This document shows positions 19,106 to 27,869 of a stretch of 64,000 bases of DNA, in pieces. The stretch is taken from positions 186,001 to 250,000 of the forward strand of contig JBMHCR010000019.1 in NCBI GenBank assembly GCA_049889815.1. The letters run 5' to 3'. Below the pieces are notes generated by a model, which was not told where the DNA came from, ran no database searches, and saw nothing but the letters and a program-made list of their open reading frames with translations. Both the position numbers and the translations under genes were made by a program. How positions within the stretch are numbered: position 1 is the stretch's first letter; each line of letters opens with the position of its first letter. The DNA is from JBPOFY01 sp049889815 (GTDB lineage: Bacteria > Verrucomicrobiota > Verrucomicrobiia > Opitutales > Coraliomargaritaceae).

Positions 19106-19741
19106 ATGCAGCAACTCTTTAGATATTCACTGCTCGTCCTTCTCGGCACCACACTGACAAAGGCTAGCAATGATGTGTCCCCCAGACCGCTCTCCTCCTC
19201 GAACTCGCCGGTTATCGAGCAAATCGGCGAAAAAAGAAACCCGCTCCCGATCAATATTCCACCGGTAGAGGAGTACACAAGCCCGAGCAAGGCCGCTACG
19301 ACCCATTTCAAACACAAATTAAAGGTCGACGCCACCCGCCCAGACCAAGCACGAACAGAAAGACCCGCTAGCGCGGGTTCTTTTATTCCAACCAACAACT
19401 TAGTTTCCGAACCGACTCCCAAAACACCGAAGCCGGCGACGGCAATGGTGCGCAAACCTGCAGGTAGGGAAAACAACTCTTTAAACTTGCCAGACGCCCG
19501 CATTTATCGCCTCTCCGGTACACTCACCCGCGCGATCGACACAGAGGCTCCGCGTTACAGCCTCCACCTCCACGACATGGATGGGAAACGTATTGCTCAT
19601 GTGGATGTATCGCAGATGTATGTTGAAAACATCCGCCCCTACCTCGATCAAAAAGTCTCTATCCACGGAGAATTACACCTTGAAGAAGCGGTGAGCAGCT
19701 CGTTAGTAATCATCGCCCGCACGATCCGTATAGAGCCCTAA
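19106..19741 (+). CDS. Exported hypothetical protein with C-terminal small beta domain
   Basis: The protein has 211 residues. A signal peptide (FRYSLLVLLGTTLTKAS) precedes a low-complexity Pro/Ser/Lys-rich region to about residue 130. The final 80 residues form a compact domain (YRLSGTLTRAIDTEAPRYSLHLHDMDGKRIAHVDVS, then YLDQKVSIHGELHLEE, ending IIARTIRIEP). This strand pattern (a value, a qualifier, G-x-x then a charged strand) resembles SH3/OB-like domains, but the family is not recognised. It sits between an rRNA-modifying enzyme and folD with short spacing. Confidence 0.6.
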   Translation: MQQLFRYSLLVLLGTTLTKASNDVSPRPLSSSNSPVIEQIGEKRNPLPINIPPVEEYTSPSKAATTHFKHKLKVDATRPDQARTERPASAGSFIPTNNLVSEPTPKTPKPATAMVRKPAGRENNSLNLPDARIYRLSGTLTRAIDTEAPRYSLHLHDMDGKRIAHVDVSQMYVENIRPYLDQKVSIHGELHLEEAVSSSLVIIARTIRIEP

Positions 19742-19762
19742 GCCATTTATTACCCAGCAAAT

Positions 19763-20635
19763 ATGAAACTCATCGACGGCAACGCCATCGCAGCGTCTAT
19801 AATTGAGGAACTAACCGCAGAGGTCGGAGCCCTGCTAAACAAAAAACCATGCATCGCCGTTGTTCGCGTCGGCGACGACCCGGCATCTGTCTCCTACGTA
19901 CGTAAAAAGCAAAAGACCGCCGAAAAGATCGGCATTGATAGCCGCCTCCATGTGTTACCGGAAGATACCAGTCAGGAGGCGCTCTTCGCTCAAATTGACC
20001 AACTAAATGCCGATCCAGATGTGAATGGTATCCTAGTGCAAGCTCCCCTCCCCGGCCACATCGACGAGACAGAGACATTCAACCGAGTGCTCCCGAGCAA
20101 AGACGTGGATGGCTTCAATACCGTCAACATCGGCAAACTCTGCCAAGAAGATAACAGCGGATTCGTAGCATGCACCCCTGCCGGGATCGTAGAGCTCATC
20201 AAGCGCAGTAATATCGACACTGAGGGGCAGCATGTGGTCGTCTTGGGGCGGAGCCAGATCGTTGGTAAGCCTGCCGCGCTTCTCATGCTACAAAAAGCTG
20301 TGCCTGGAAATGCCACGGTCACCGTTTGCCATTCGCGCACAAAGAACCTCGCTAAAATCACAAACCAAGCAGACGTTCTAATTGCTGCAATTGGCCGGCC
20401 GAATTATGTGACTGCTAATATGGTGAAAGAGGGAGTCGCCGTGATCGACGTGGGCATCAACCGGGTTGAGGACGCCTCGAAAAAGAGTGGCTACCGTTTA
20501 GTTGGCGATGTCGATTTTGAAGCCATTTCTGCAAAAGCCTCACACATCACACCGGTGCCTGGCGGCGTTGGTCCCATGACCGTGGCGATGCTGATGTTTA
20601 ACACGGTGCGCGCTTTCAAAGCCAGCCAAGGCTAA
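19763..20635 (+). CDS. folD: Bifunctional methylenetetrahydrofolate dehydrogenase/cyclohydrolase
   Basis: FolD interconverts methylene-, methenyl- and formyl-tetrahydrofolate, supplying one-carbon units for purines and fMet. The 290 residues show the SYVRKKQKTAEKIGI motif with the conserved Tyr and Lys, VNGILVQAPLPGHID, PSKDVDGFN, CTPAGIVEL, VVLGRSQIVGKP for NADP binding, and TPVPGGVGPMTVAML near the end. The RDD membrane-protein gene begins four bases after its stop. Confidence 0.97.
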   Translation: MKLIDGNAIAASIIEELTAEVGALLNKKPCIAVVRVGDDPASVSYVRKKQKTAEKIGIDSRLHVLPEDTSQEALFAQIDQLNADPDVNGILVQAPLPGHIDETETFNRVLPSKDVDGFNTVNIGKLCQEDNSGFVACTPAGIVELIKRSNIDTEGQHVVVLGRSQIVGKPAALLMLQKAVPGNATVTVCHSRTKNLAKITNQADVLIAAIGRPNYVTANMVKEGVAVIDVGINRVEDASKKSGYRLVGDVDFEAISAKASHITPVPGGVGPMTVAMLMFNTVRAFKASQG

Positions 20636-20639
20636 TAAA

Positions 20640-21302
20640 ATGAAGGATCAACCCAGTGATCCGTCGCCGGAGAACAACCCGTCGTCAACCCCAACCCCGT
20701 TGAAGCCATCCAATGTGCTCGATTCAATTTTCCAATCGAACGGCCCAATGCCAGCTGCCGGAGTCGGGCTGCGCGGGCTCGCGTTTAGCCTAGATTTCCT
20801 ACTACTTTTAGGCATCTCAATGCTCATTGTGGGGAAAATTGGTCTGCCTGCCTACCATCCGAGTGCTGGATTCGAAATCCGCGAATGGGTCGACACAGTT
20901 TGGTCTTGGGCGGAAGTCGCACAAACTCAGGCAATAGCCGAACGCAGCCCACCACCCGAAATGCCCACAGCGGTGCTCGATGCGATTAGCTACGCAATCA
21001 ACGTCATGTTCATCCTCTTCTGGGTCTATTTCGGCACCTGCGAAGCCTTTTTCAACGGGACCTCGATGGGCAAACGTCTTTGCTGCATACGCACCGTCAG
21101 CACAGTCACGCTGGGCGCCCAGCCAATCTTAACTGGGATTATTCGGGGCGGTATCAAGACCACCCTGATTTTTATCGTTTTCCCACTGACCGCAGTGATC
21201 GCCCTGTTGGGGCTATTTTTCAACAAGCGTAAACAGATGCTACACGACATACTCAGCAGGACCACCGTGATTGATGAACGGCTTGTCAAAGTGAACGAAT
21301 AG
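20640..21302 (+). CDS. RDD-family membrane protein
   Basis: The protein has 220 residues. A Pro/Ser-rich cytoplasmic start is followed by GLRGLAFSLDFLLLLGISMLIVG, the first membrane helix containing the R-x-x-A-x-x-x-D motif (R-D-D-like) of the RDD family. A second helix (INVMFILFWVYFGTCEAFF), the NGTSMGKRLCCIRTV motif, and a third (IRGGIKTTLIFIVFPLTAVIALLGLFF) follow, with a basic end KRKQMLHDILSRTTVI that is typical. The function of RDD proteins is poorly defined; some act in sodium/proton exchange. It is probably co-transcribed with folD. Confidence 0.8.
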   Translation: MKDQPSDPSPENNPSSTPTPLKPSNVLDSIFQSNGPMPAAGVGLRGLAFSLDFLLLLGISMLIVGKIGLPAYHPSAGFEIREWVDTVWSWAEVAQTQAIAERSPPPEMPTAVLDAISYAINVMFILFWVYFGTCEAFFNGTSMGKRLCCIRTVSTVTLGAQPILTGIIRGGIKTTLIFIVFPLTAVIALLGLFFNKRKQMLHDILSRTTVIDERLVKVNE

Positions 21303-21375
21303 ACCCGTAAACCCGCAGATGAGCGACATTTTATCTTTTATAGGCCGGTAATAGCACTTATCTTAATCCCCCTCC

Positions 21376-21762
21376 GTGCCTAGCGCGGCCAATCCTACCC
21401 AATTCAGATTTTCAGTTTCTATTTTGTGCATTCAACATAAACCCATCGATCTGGATGAAACACTTACTAGAGTGCGCGCACAATTGCGCCTCCAAGAAAT
21501 GTTCCGCGAAAATATCGATCTCCGAGAGCGCCCAAGTGATACTCAAAGAGCCGCTGCAGTAGGTGCAATCACAGAGGGCGTGGGCCTTGCCGAAAAAGTA
21601 AAGGACTCCCTATCCGAACCCTTTGTAACAACCAAAAAGTCTGTTGGCCGAGGCATAGGGCTAACGATTGCACGGCACACCCTGCGCAACCTCAGCGGGG
21701 ACGTGAATGACTCTGAAAATCCCAAAGGTGGCGTCACCGCTACCATGATCCACCCACTTTAA
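21376..21762 (+). pseudogene. Internally deleted response-regulator/histidine-kinase hybrid
   Basis: The 128-codon frame joins three pieces of a two-component protein. The end of a receiver domain (KPIDLDETLTRVRAQLRLQEMF) leads into a coiled-coil linker. Next is what looks like the beginning of a kinase H-box helix (AAAVGAITEGV) that lacks the His. Last comes the end of the ATPase domain (LSEPFVTTKKSVGRGIGLTIARH, then a GGVTATMIHPL tail matching G2 to C-terminus). The N-box, G1 box, phospho-acceptor His and phospho-acceptor Asp are all missing, so it cannot signal normally. An in-frame internal deletion is the simplest reading. It ends one base before proC. Confidence 0.6.
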
Positions 21763-21763
21763 A

Positions 21764-22570
21764 ATGAGCATTCGTATCGTATTCATCGGCGCTGGAAGGA
21801 TGGCATCTGCCATGGTTCGCGGACTTCTCGAGAAAGAGCACTACGCACCCGAGGAAATCGCCTGCACCTGCGGTGACGATCCTACTGGCCCCGCGCTCGC
21901 TGAGCAGACGGGCGTTCAGTATTTACCCGACATAATAGATGCGCTCTACGAAGCCGAAGCTGTTGTACTGGCCTGCAAACCCCAGCAGTTCGATGCGATT
22001 GAGCAAAGGCTCGCCGATGCCGCCACGGGCAAACTCATACTCTCCATCTTGGCAGGGACCCCTCTCGTCCGATTAAGCGATAAATTTTCCAGTGCGCGTA
22101 ATGTCGTGCGCACCATGCCCAACACACCAGGGCAAATAGGTGCCGGAGTCACTGCATACGCGCCGCTGCGCGAATTAACCGAGAAGGATAACACCGTCGT
22201 AGAGAATACACTGAGCTCGCTGGGTAACTATCACGAGGTCGGAGAAAAAGACCTTGATGCAGTCACCGCGCTCAGCGGCAGCGGCCCGGCTTATGTCTTT
22301 GAATTTGCGGCAGCGCTTCGGGAAGCGGGAATCAATTGCGGTCTTGATGAGGCACTGTCTGAATCGCTTGCGATCGACACCCTACTCGGTGCCGCCATGC
22401 TGCTAGCAGATAGCGAGGAGACCCCTGAGGAATTACGCAACGCGGTCACCTCACCTGGTGGCACTACAGCTGCAGCTCTAAAGGTGTTCAAAGATTCCGA
22501 CTTTCGAGGACTCATCGACAAGGCGCTCGCTGCTGCCAAAGCACGTTCCTTGGAACTGGCTAAGGAATAG
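21764..22570 (+). CDS. proC: Pyrroline-5-carboxylate reductase
   Basis: ProC carries out the last step of proline synthesis with NAD(P)H. The 268 residues begin with the Rossmann motif VFIGAGRMASAMVRGL. They contain AVVLACKPQQ, VRTMPNTPGQIGAGVTAY and the family signature LSGSGPAYVFEFAAALREAG. The segment ELRNAVTSPGGTTAAALKVF near the end is the diagnostic C-terminal motif. The ATG follows the remnant kinase stop by a single base. Confidence 0.96.
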   Translation: MSIRIVFIGAGRMASAMVRGLLEKEHYAPEEIACTCGDDPTGPALAEQTGVQYLPDIIDALYEAEAVVLACKPQQFDAIEQRLADAATGKLILSILAGTPLVRLSDKFSSARNVVRTMPNTPGQIGAGVTAYAPLRELTEKDNTVVENTLSSLGNYHEVGEKDLDAVTALSGSGPAYVFEFAAALREAGINCGLDEALSESLAIDTLLGAAMLLADSEETPEELRNAVTSPGGTTAAALKVFKDSDFRGLIDKALAAAKARSLELAKE

Positions 22571-23019
22571 CACCGCACTACTGTTTAGTTTCGTAGGGTG
22601 CTTTCGCCGAGAGCACCGATCGCCCGTGATCTCCAACAAACCTCCGAGCCCGGTACCCCATTTGGACCCAACTGCGCGAGGGTCGACTCGGCGATACGAC
22701 GCTACCTAGTACCTCACAGTCGACCGAAATCGGGTATAACTGCTCAAGCGCAAATCAAGAAGACCTCCGTGCACAAAAAAGCCCCACCTGTGCCGTATAA
22801 AGGGGAGACCTTGGCCTTTTGCGTCTAAGGTGGGTGCTTCCACTTCGACTTTTGTCTTCCGATTGACGGCTGGACAGCGATCGAAATGGTTCAGCTCCCG
22901 AATGCGAAAGAGTAAAGGACAGAAACTCCGTTTAGGATCGAACACCGCAGGGTTACTGGGAAAGATAGCCTAAGGGGCGACTGAATCAATAGGAATCGGC
23001 AGAATTCTAAAACCTCAAA
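22571..23019. other. Gene-free convergent region between proC and aroK
   Basis: About 450 bases with no ORF I trust. A small stem (GGTGCT 22597-22602 with AGCACC 22612-22617) lies just after proC without a T-tract. The minus-strand frame 22706-22945 (79 codons, with a KVEVEAPTLDAKGQGLPF stretch) and the plus-strand frame 22598-22828 overlap each other and have no recognised family, start context or operon partner. The region may be decayed coding sequence. Confidence 0.4.
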
Positions 23020-23565
23020 TCAGCGGCGTTTACGCACTATCTGTGCGTAGGTGCGTTTAATATGCCGCACAATCTCTACAATGCTACGGCGCTCAGTGGA
23101 GATACACGCACCCGAATTCATGTATATGGGTTCGCGCTCAGCGAGCAATTGGCGTACACGCTCTGCAGGGTTTTCGACGTTCAGCAATGGGCGGTTTTTA
23201 TTCCGACTCGTGCGCTCAATAATACTCTCTGCAGAAGCAAACAGGCAGATCACGACACCCTTATTCTTCAAAACATCCGACACCCCAGGCTGCACTACCA
23301 GTCCGCCACCAGTCGAAATAACACAGCACTCCTCGGGATGCCCCGAATCGATAAATTCGCGCTCGTATTGACGAAATCGTGCCTCACCTTGCTGCTCAAA
23401 AATCTGCGGAATCTTCATTCCAACCTGCTCTTCAATCACATGATCCGAATCCAGATACTGGTAGCCCATTTCTCGTGCCAAACGGCGACCGATCGCAGAC
23501 TTTCCTACTCCCATAAATCCGACAAGGTAGATATTCGGCTTTGACTGTTCAGATCGTTTATTCAC
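23020..23565 (-). CDS. aroK: Shikimate kinase
   Basis: Shikimate kinase phosphorylates shikimate in aromatic amino acid synthesis. The P-loop GFMGVGKS is at residues 16-23 from the GTG start at 23565. It is followed by RRLAREMGYQYLDSDHVIEE (substrate Asp), EAQFRxYE-like EARFRQYEREFI, STGGGLV and the lid RNKNRPLL. I take the GTG at 23565 (181 residues). The frame continues upstream to 23742 but adds residues unlike the family and would overlap the divergent gene. Confidence 0.92.
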   Translation of the reverse strand: MNKRSEQSKPNIYLVGFMGVGKSAIGRRLAREMGYQYLDSDHVIEEQVGMKIPQIFEQQGEARFRQYEREFIDSGHPEECCVISTGGGLVVQPGVSDVLKNKGVVICLFASAESIIERTSRNKNRPLLNVENPAERVRQLLAEREPIYMNSGACISTERRSIVEIVRHIKRTYAQIVRKRR

Positions 23566-23665
23566 TGCCCGAATAGTGCAGAAGACCCTCCCTGCAGTGC
23601 GACAAAAAAGTGAAACCACGGCGTGAAAGCTTGATGAACCAATCGAGGCAGCTATACTGAAGTGG

Positions 23666-24112
23666 ATGGAAAATAATGTCGTCCGTATCGAAGTAAAAGG
23701 AGTCATGCCCACCTCAAATGGGTGTGCAGTCTTCTTGGGCAATGATCACAAAACTTTCGTAATCTATGTTGACAGTGGCATCGGCGAAGCAATTCAACGC
23801 GCAGTCAACGGTGAACAACTCGAGCGCCCGATGACCCATGACCTCATGCTCAGTATCTTCGATGGCATGGGCGCCGAGATTGAACGTGCTATCATCAACG
23901 ACGTGGAAGATGGCACCTTTTTTGCCCGTCTGATCCTCTCGATGGAAAACGAGCTCGGGCACAAGATTCTAGAGGTCGACGCCCGTCCCAGTGACTCACT
24001 CGTGCTCGCACTTTCTAGTGGCAAACCAATTTACACCGCACAAAGCGTACTCGACTCGGTCGATGATATGACGGAAGTTCTGGAGAAAATTCTCAATCAG
24101 GACACCCAATGA
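23666..24112 (+). CDS. Bifunctional nuclease (BFN/DUF151) domain protein
   Basis: The protein has 148 residues, essentially one BFN domain: GVMPTSNGCAVFLGN, FVIYVDSGIGEAIQRAV, RPMTHDLMLSIFDGMGAEIERAIINDVEDGTFFARLIL, then DARPSDSLVLAL. Plant and archaeal members have been reported to have RNase/DNase activity; the bacterial function is mostly untested. Its stop overlaps the start of the next gene by four bases (ATGA), so translation is likely coupled. Confidence 0.88.
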   Translation: MENNVVRIEVKGVMPTSNGCAVFLGNDHKTFVIYVDSGIGEAIQRAVNGEQLERPMTHDLMLSIFDGMGAEIERAIINDVEDGTFFARLILSMENELGHKILEVDARPSDSLVLALSSGKPIYTAQSVLDSVDDMTEVLEKILNQDTQ

Positions 24113-24405
24113 AGGCGGCATTGATACGTGCATTCAGTCTCTGCGAAACCATCGCACTATCGATGTCCTTATTCCTGTGGTCGTTCGTAATCATTTTACA
24201 TATTTACTCACTTATTTGGACAGCAATGAATCGGACCGAATACTCGGCACCCTTCTTGGAAGATGCTGGACCAAACTTGTTTGTAGCAGTGATTGCAGCG
24301 GCATTCATAAAAATGTCATGGGATGGACTGATCGGATACTCAAAAATTAAGCAGCACTCGCTTAAAAATCATCAGGTCCAGGCGCGGAAGAATTACTCTT
24401 CATGA
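24109..24405 (+). CDS. Small two-helix membrane protein
   Basis: The protein has 98 residues. Two hydrophobic segments are visible: IALSMSLFLWSFVIILHIYSLIW (about 15-37) and NLFVAVIAAAFIKMSW (about 56-71). A basic soluble tail follows. The family is not recognised. The gene overlaps the previous gene by ATGA and the next gene's start lies on its stop (24402-24405), so the three genes form a translationally coupled unit. That arrangement supports it being real. Confidence 0.65.
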   Translation: MKAALIRAFSLCETIALSMSLFLWSFVIILHIYSLIWTAMNRTEYSAPFLEDAGPNLFVAVIAAAFIKMSWDGLIGYSKIKQHSLKNHQVQARKNYSS

Positions 24406-25466
24406 ATTCTCTTCCAGATGCTCTCATTCCCGGTCAGCCATGGACCGCGTTGGCACCCATGCAGGATGTGACCACCTTGCCGTTTATGCGCCTGCTGGGG
24501 AAATACGGAGCACCGGATTTACTCTTTACTGAATATTTTCGAGTGCATGGACACTCGACGCTTGAGCAACACATTGTCGACTCTATCTGCAAGCACGACA
24601 CGGGCCGTCCTATCTTTGCTCAACTCATTGGCGAAAGCCTCCCCGATCTGGAACGCACGGTCAAAGCCATCGAAGACACTGAGCTACCGGTCGCCGGCAT
24701 CGACCTCAATATGGGATGCCCGGCGCCAAAGGTCTATAAGAAGAACGTCGGCGGCGGACTTTTACGTGAGCCCTCAAAAGTCGACGAAGTGCTGCATTGC
24801 CTTCGCTCCGCAATCTCCGGTCGCTTCACTGTCAAGATGCGCATTGGCTTCGACAGCGACGAACACTTCGACGCCATTCTTAACCTACTCGAAAAACATA
24901 AGGTGGAGCTACTCAGTCTCCACGCCCGCACGGTAAAGGAAGCCTATCGCAGCGAAGTACACTATGAATATATAAAGCGCGCGGTTGAGCGTCTCGATAT
25001 ACCCGTACTCGCCAACGGAAATGTAACCTCAGTCAAAAAAGGGCAATGGGTGCTCGATGAAACCATGAGCGCGGGCCTAATGATTGGCCGTTCCTGTATC
25101 CGCAACCCGTGGATCTTTCGCCAGCTCCGTGAGCACTTTGCTGGCGAGCCGATCTTCCAACCGACACTGGCCGACGTGCGTGAATACATCGAAGACTTGA
25201 TCATCGCGACCAGCCATCCCGATCGAGAAGGTGTCTACCACATTAACCACATGAAGAAATTCCTCAACTTCGTCGGACTCGGTGTCGATGTCGACGGGCA
25301 ATTTCTCCACGACATGCGCCGCGCCCAATCAAAGGACGAACTCGACCGCATCTGCGACCGGCACCTGATCGAAAACAGCCGCGCCAACCAGCTCTTCCCC
25401 GATGAACCCATCAAAGGCCTCTTCGCACGCCCTAACTGCGAAACGAATCAAGGCTGCTCCTTGTAA
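24402..25466 (+). CDS. tRNA-dihydrouridine synthase
   Basis: This FMN enzyme reduces uridines in the tRNA D-loop or variable loop. The 354 residues show LAPMQDVTTLPFMRLL, the catalytic Cys106 in LNMGCPAPKVYKKNVGGGLL, the SLHARTVKEAYRSEVHYEYIKRAV segment, and PVLANGNVTS and GLMIGRSCIRNPWIF for FMN binding. The family is Dus; it is closer to the DusB/C type than to DusA, but I do not assign a subfamily. It is downstream of and coupled to the small membrane gene. Confidence 0.92.
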   Translation: MNSLPDALIPGQPWTALAPMQDVTTLPFMRLLGKYGAPDLLFTEYFRVHGHSTLEQHIVDSICKHDTGRPIFAQLIGESLPDLERTVKAIEDTELPVAGIDLNMGCPAPKVYKKNVGGGLLREPSKVDEVLHCLRSAISGRFTVKMRIGFDSDEHFDAILNLLEKHKVELLSLHARTVKEAYRSEVHYEYIKRAVERLDIPVLANGNVTSVKKGQWVLDETMSAGLMIGRSCIRNPWIFRQLREHFAGEPIFQPTLADVREYIEDLIIATSHPDREGVYHINHMKKFLNFVGLGVDVDGQFLHDMRRAQSKDELDRICDRHLIENSRANQLFPDEPIKGLFARPNCETNQGCSL

Positions 25467-25622
25467 AGTTAGACCATAGAAGCAAGCTCCTGCCAATAAA
25501 AGGAATTCATCAACTGGAGTTATTTTCTTTTTTCGAAAAGCTTCCAATTTGGTTTGCACACTCGCTAAGTCCTTGGCATTCAGACCGACTTTCGCGTCAA
25601 AAACACTATCCTCCAATCACAA

Positions 25623-26810
25623 ATGAACATCCACGAGTATCAGGCAAAGGAGCTCCTCGCGAGTTACGGCGTACCCGTTCCAAACGGCTACTCTGCGACA
25701 TCTGCAGCAGAGGTAGGCTCCGCTATCGAAAAAATTGAAGGCGATTTATACGTCGTAAAAGCGCAAATCCACGCAGGTGGACGCGGCAAAGGCACCTTTA
25801 CAGACGGCTACAAGGGCGGTGTTAAAGTCGTGGCAAATGCTGCAGATGCAAAGGCTGCAGCCGACGCGATGCTCGGCAACACATTGGTAACGGCGCAAAC
25901 CGGCCCCACAGGCCGCAAGGTGCAAACACTCTATATAACCGAAGGCTGCGATATCGCTCACGAGTATTATCTCGCGGTCGTGCTCGACCGTGAAACGGCA
26001 CAGGCAGTGATAATCGCATCCACTGAAGGTGGCATGGACATTGAAGCAGTTGCGGAAGCAACTCCTGAAAAAATAGCGCGTGTGCCGGTTTCTCCAACCA
26101 CAGGCCTTCGCCCCTACCACTGCCGCGAAGTTGCCTTCGCGCTAGGTTTCGAAGGCGATCAGGTCAAACAACTCGGGAAGATCCTATCCGGCGTCTACAA
26201 AATGTTCTGGGAGAAGAACGCCATGCTTGTAGAGATCAACCCATTGATCAAAACACCGGAAGGCAAGATCGTCGCACTCGACGCAAAGGTTTCTTTCGAT
26301 GGAAACGCACTCTTCAAGCATCAAGACATCCAAGACCTTCGCGACCTCAACGAAGAAGACCCGAAGGAAATCGAAGCTTCCAAATTCGACCTCGCTTACA
26401 TCGCTCTCGACGGCGACATCGCCTGTATGGTGAACGGTGCCGGTCTCGCGATGGCAACGATGGACATAATCAAAAGCTTTGGTGGTGAGCCTGCCAACTT
26501 CCTCGACGTTGGTGGTGGCGCAAATGAAGAAAAGGTCACTGCGGCGTTCAAAATCATCCTTTCCGATCCAAACGTGAAGGGCATCCTCGTGAACATCTTT
26601 GGTGGTATCATGAAGTGCGACGTGATCGCTCGCGGCGTCGTTGCTGCAGCCAAGAACATTGAGCTCACTGTGCCACTCGTCGTTCGCCTTGAAGGCACCA
26701 ACGTCGAAGCTGGCAAGAAGATCCTCAGCGAGAGCGGCATCGCCCTCACTCCTGCAGACAGCCTCGTGCATGCAGCCGAACTCATCGTCGACCAAGTCAA
26801 AAACGGCTAA
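25623..26810 (+). CDS. sucC: Succinate-CoA ligase, ADP-forming, beta subunit
   Basis: The TCA-cycle enzyme couples succinyl-CoA to nucleotide triphosphate formation. The 395 residues start MNIHEYQAKELLASYGVPVPNGY and contain the ATP-grasp motif VKAQIHAGGRGKG. EINPLI, LDAKVSFDGNALFKH and the CoA-ligase part NGAGLAMATMDIIKSFGGEPANFLDVGGGA and GGIMKCDVIA follow. sucD begins 38 bases downstream. Confidence 0.97.
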   Translation: MNIHEYQAKELLASYGVPVPNGYSATSAAEVGSAIEKIEGDLYVVKAQIHAGGRGKGTFTDGYKGGVKVVANAADAKAAADAMLGNTLVTAQTGPTGRKVQTLYITEGCDIAHEYYLAVVLDRETAQAVIIASTEGGMDIEAVAEATPEKIARVPVSPTTGLRPYHCREVAFALGFEGDQVKQLGKILSGVYKMFWEKNAMLVEINPLIKTPEGKIVALDAKVSFDGNALFKHQDIQDLRDLNEEDPKEIEASKFDLAYIALDGDIACMVNGAGLAMATMDIIKSFGGEPANFLDVGGGANEEKVTAAFKIILSDPNVKGILVNIFGGIMKCDVIARGVVAAAKNIELTVPLVVRLEGTNVEAGKKILSESGIALTPADSLVHAAELIVDQVKNG

Positions 26811-26848
26811 TCCCACATACAACGATCACACTTAAACTTTAAACTGCA

Positions 26849-27733
26849 ATGAGCATTCTTGTTAACAAAGATACACGACTCGTCGTTCAGGGTATCACAG
26901 GTAAGACCGGCACCTTCCACACTCAACAGTGCTTGGAGTATGGCACCAACGTCGTCGCGGGTGTCACACCAGGCAAAGGCGGCCAACTCTGGGAAGCTAA
27001 AGTTCCTGTTCTCAATACTGTTTCCGAAGCGGTTAAAGAATACGGCGCCAACGTTTCCGTAATTTACGTTCCACCTCCATTCGCAGCGGATTCCATTCTT
27101 GAAGCGATCGCAGCCGAAATCCCACTCGTGATTTGCATCACCGAAGGAGTGCCCGTTCGCGATATGGCTGAAGTACGCAAAGCACTCGATGCGACCAACG
27201 GCAAAACGCGCCTCATCGGTCCCAATTGCCCAGGCATCATTACACCGGGTGAATGTAAGATCGGCATCATGCCCGGTTACATCCACAAGCCAGGCCGTGT
27301 CGGTGTTGTTTCACGATCCGGCACACTGACTTATGAGGCGGTTTACCAGCTAACCACTCGCGGCCACGGTCAATCCACCTGTATCGGCATCGGAGGTGAC
27401 CCTATCAACGGCACGTCCCAACTCGATGCGGTGCGCATGCTCAACGAAGACCCTGAAACCGATGCGATCATCATGATCGGCGAGATCGGTGGCAGTGCGG
27501 AAGAAGAAGCCTGCACCTACATCAAGCAACACGTGAAGAAGCCAGTCGCTGGCTTCATCGCAGGTGCCTCCGCACCAAAGGGCCGCACCATGGGCCACGC
27601 GGGAGCGATTGTTTCTGCTAGCGGTGCCGGCACGGCAGAAGCTAAGTTTGCTGCCATGGAAGACGCAGGCGTATCGATCGCGCGCAATCCATCCGAGATC
27701 GCAGACGCGTTGCTAAAAATTTACCGAGGGTAA
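26849..27733 (+). CDS. sucD: Succinate-CoA ligase, alpha subunit
   Basis: The 294-residue alpha subunit holds the CoA site and the phosphohistidine. It has QGITGKTGTFHTQQCLEYGTNVVAGVTPGKGG at the N-terminus, NCPGIITPGECKIGIMPGYIH, and the catalytic His in GHAGAIVSASGAGTAEAK near residue 250. It follows sucC and ends at a strong terminator. Confidence 0.97.
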   Translation: MSILVNKDTRLVVQGITGKTGTFHTQQCLEYGTNVVAGVTPGKGGQLWEAKVPVLNTVSEAVKEYGANVSVIYVPPPFAADSILEAIAAEIPLVICITEGVPVRDMAEVRKALDATNGKTRLIGPNCPGIITPGECKIGIMPGYIHKPGRVGVVSRSGTLTYEAVYQLTTRGHGQSTCIGIGGDPINGTSQLDAVRMLNEDPETDAIIMIGEIGGSAEEEACTYIKQHVKKPVAGFIAGASAPKGRTMGHAGAIVSASGAGTAEAKFAAMEDAGVSIARNPSEIADALLKIYRG

Positions 27734-27766
27734 ATATAGAAGACAGAAGTAAGAACTTTCACTTTC

Positions 27767-27802
27767 AATCTGCCCGTGGTTTCGACCCGGGCAGATTTTT
27801 TC
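27767..27802 (+). terminator. Intrinsic terminator after sucCD
   Basis: A ten-base-pair stem (AATCTGCCCG 27767-27776 with CGGGCAGATT 27788-27797) is followed by a T run and closes the sucCD transcript. Confidence 0.85.
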
Positions 27803-27869
27803 TACCCAGAAGCCGGAATCGACTATAGGTTCGACTTTGAGCGGCTAAAACGACTCAATCGACTCAACC

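Noticed and set aside
23566..23742. N-terminal extension of aroK
   Set aside because: It would overlap the divergent BFN gene; the GTG at 23565 gives the family length.
26184..26822. 212-codon frame antisense to sucC
   Set aside because: It mirrors the codon pattern of sucC and shows no domain; sucC is certain.
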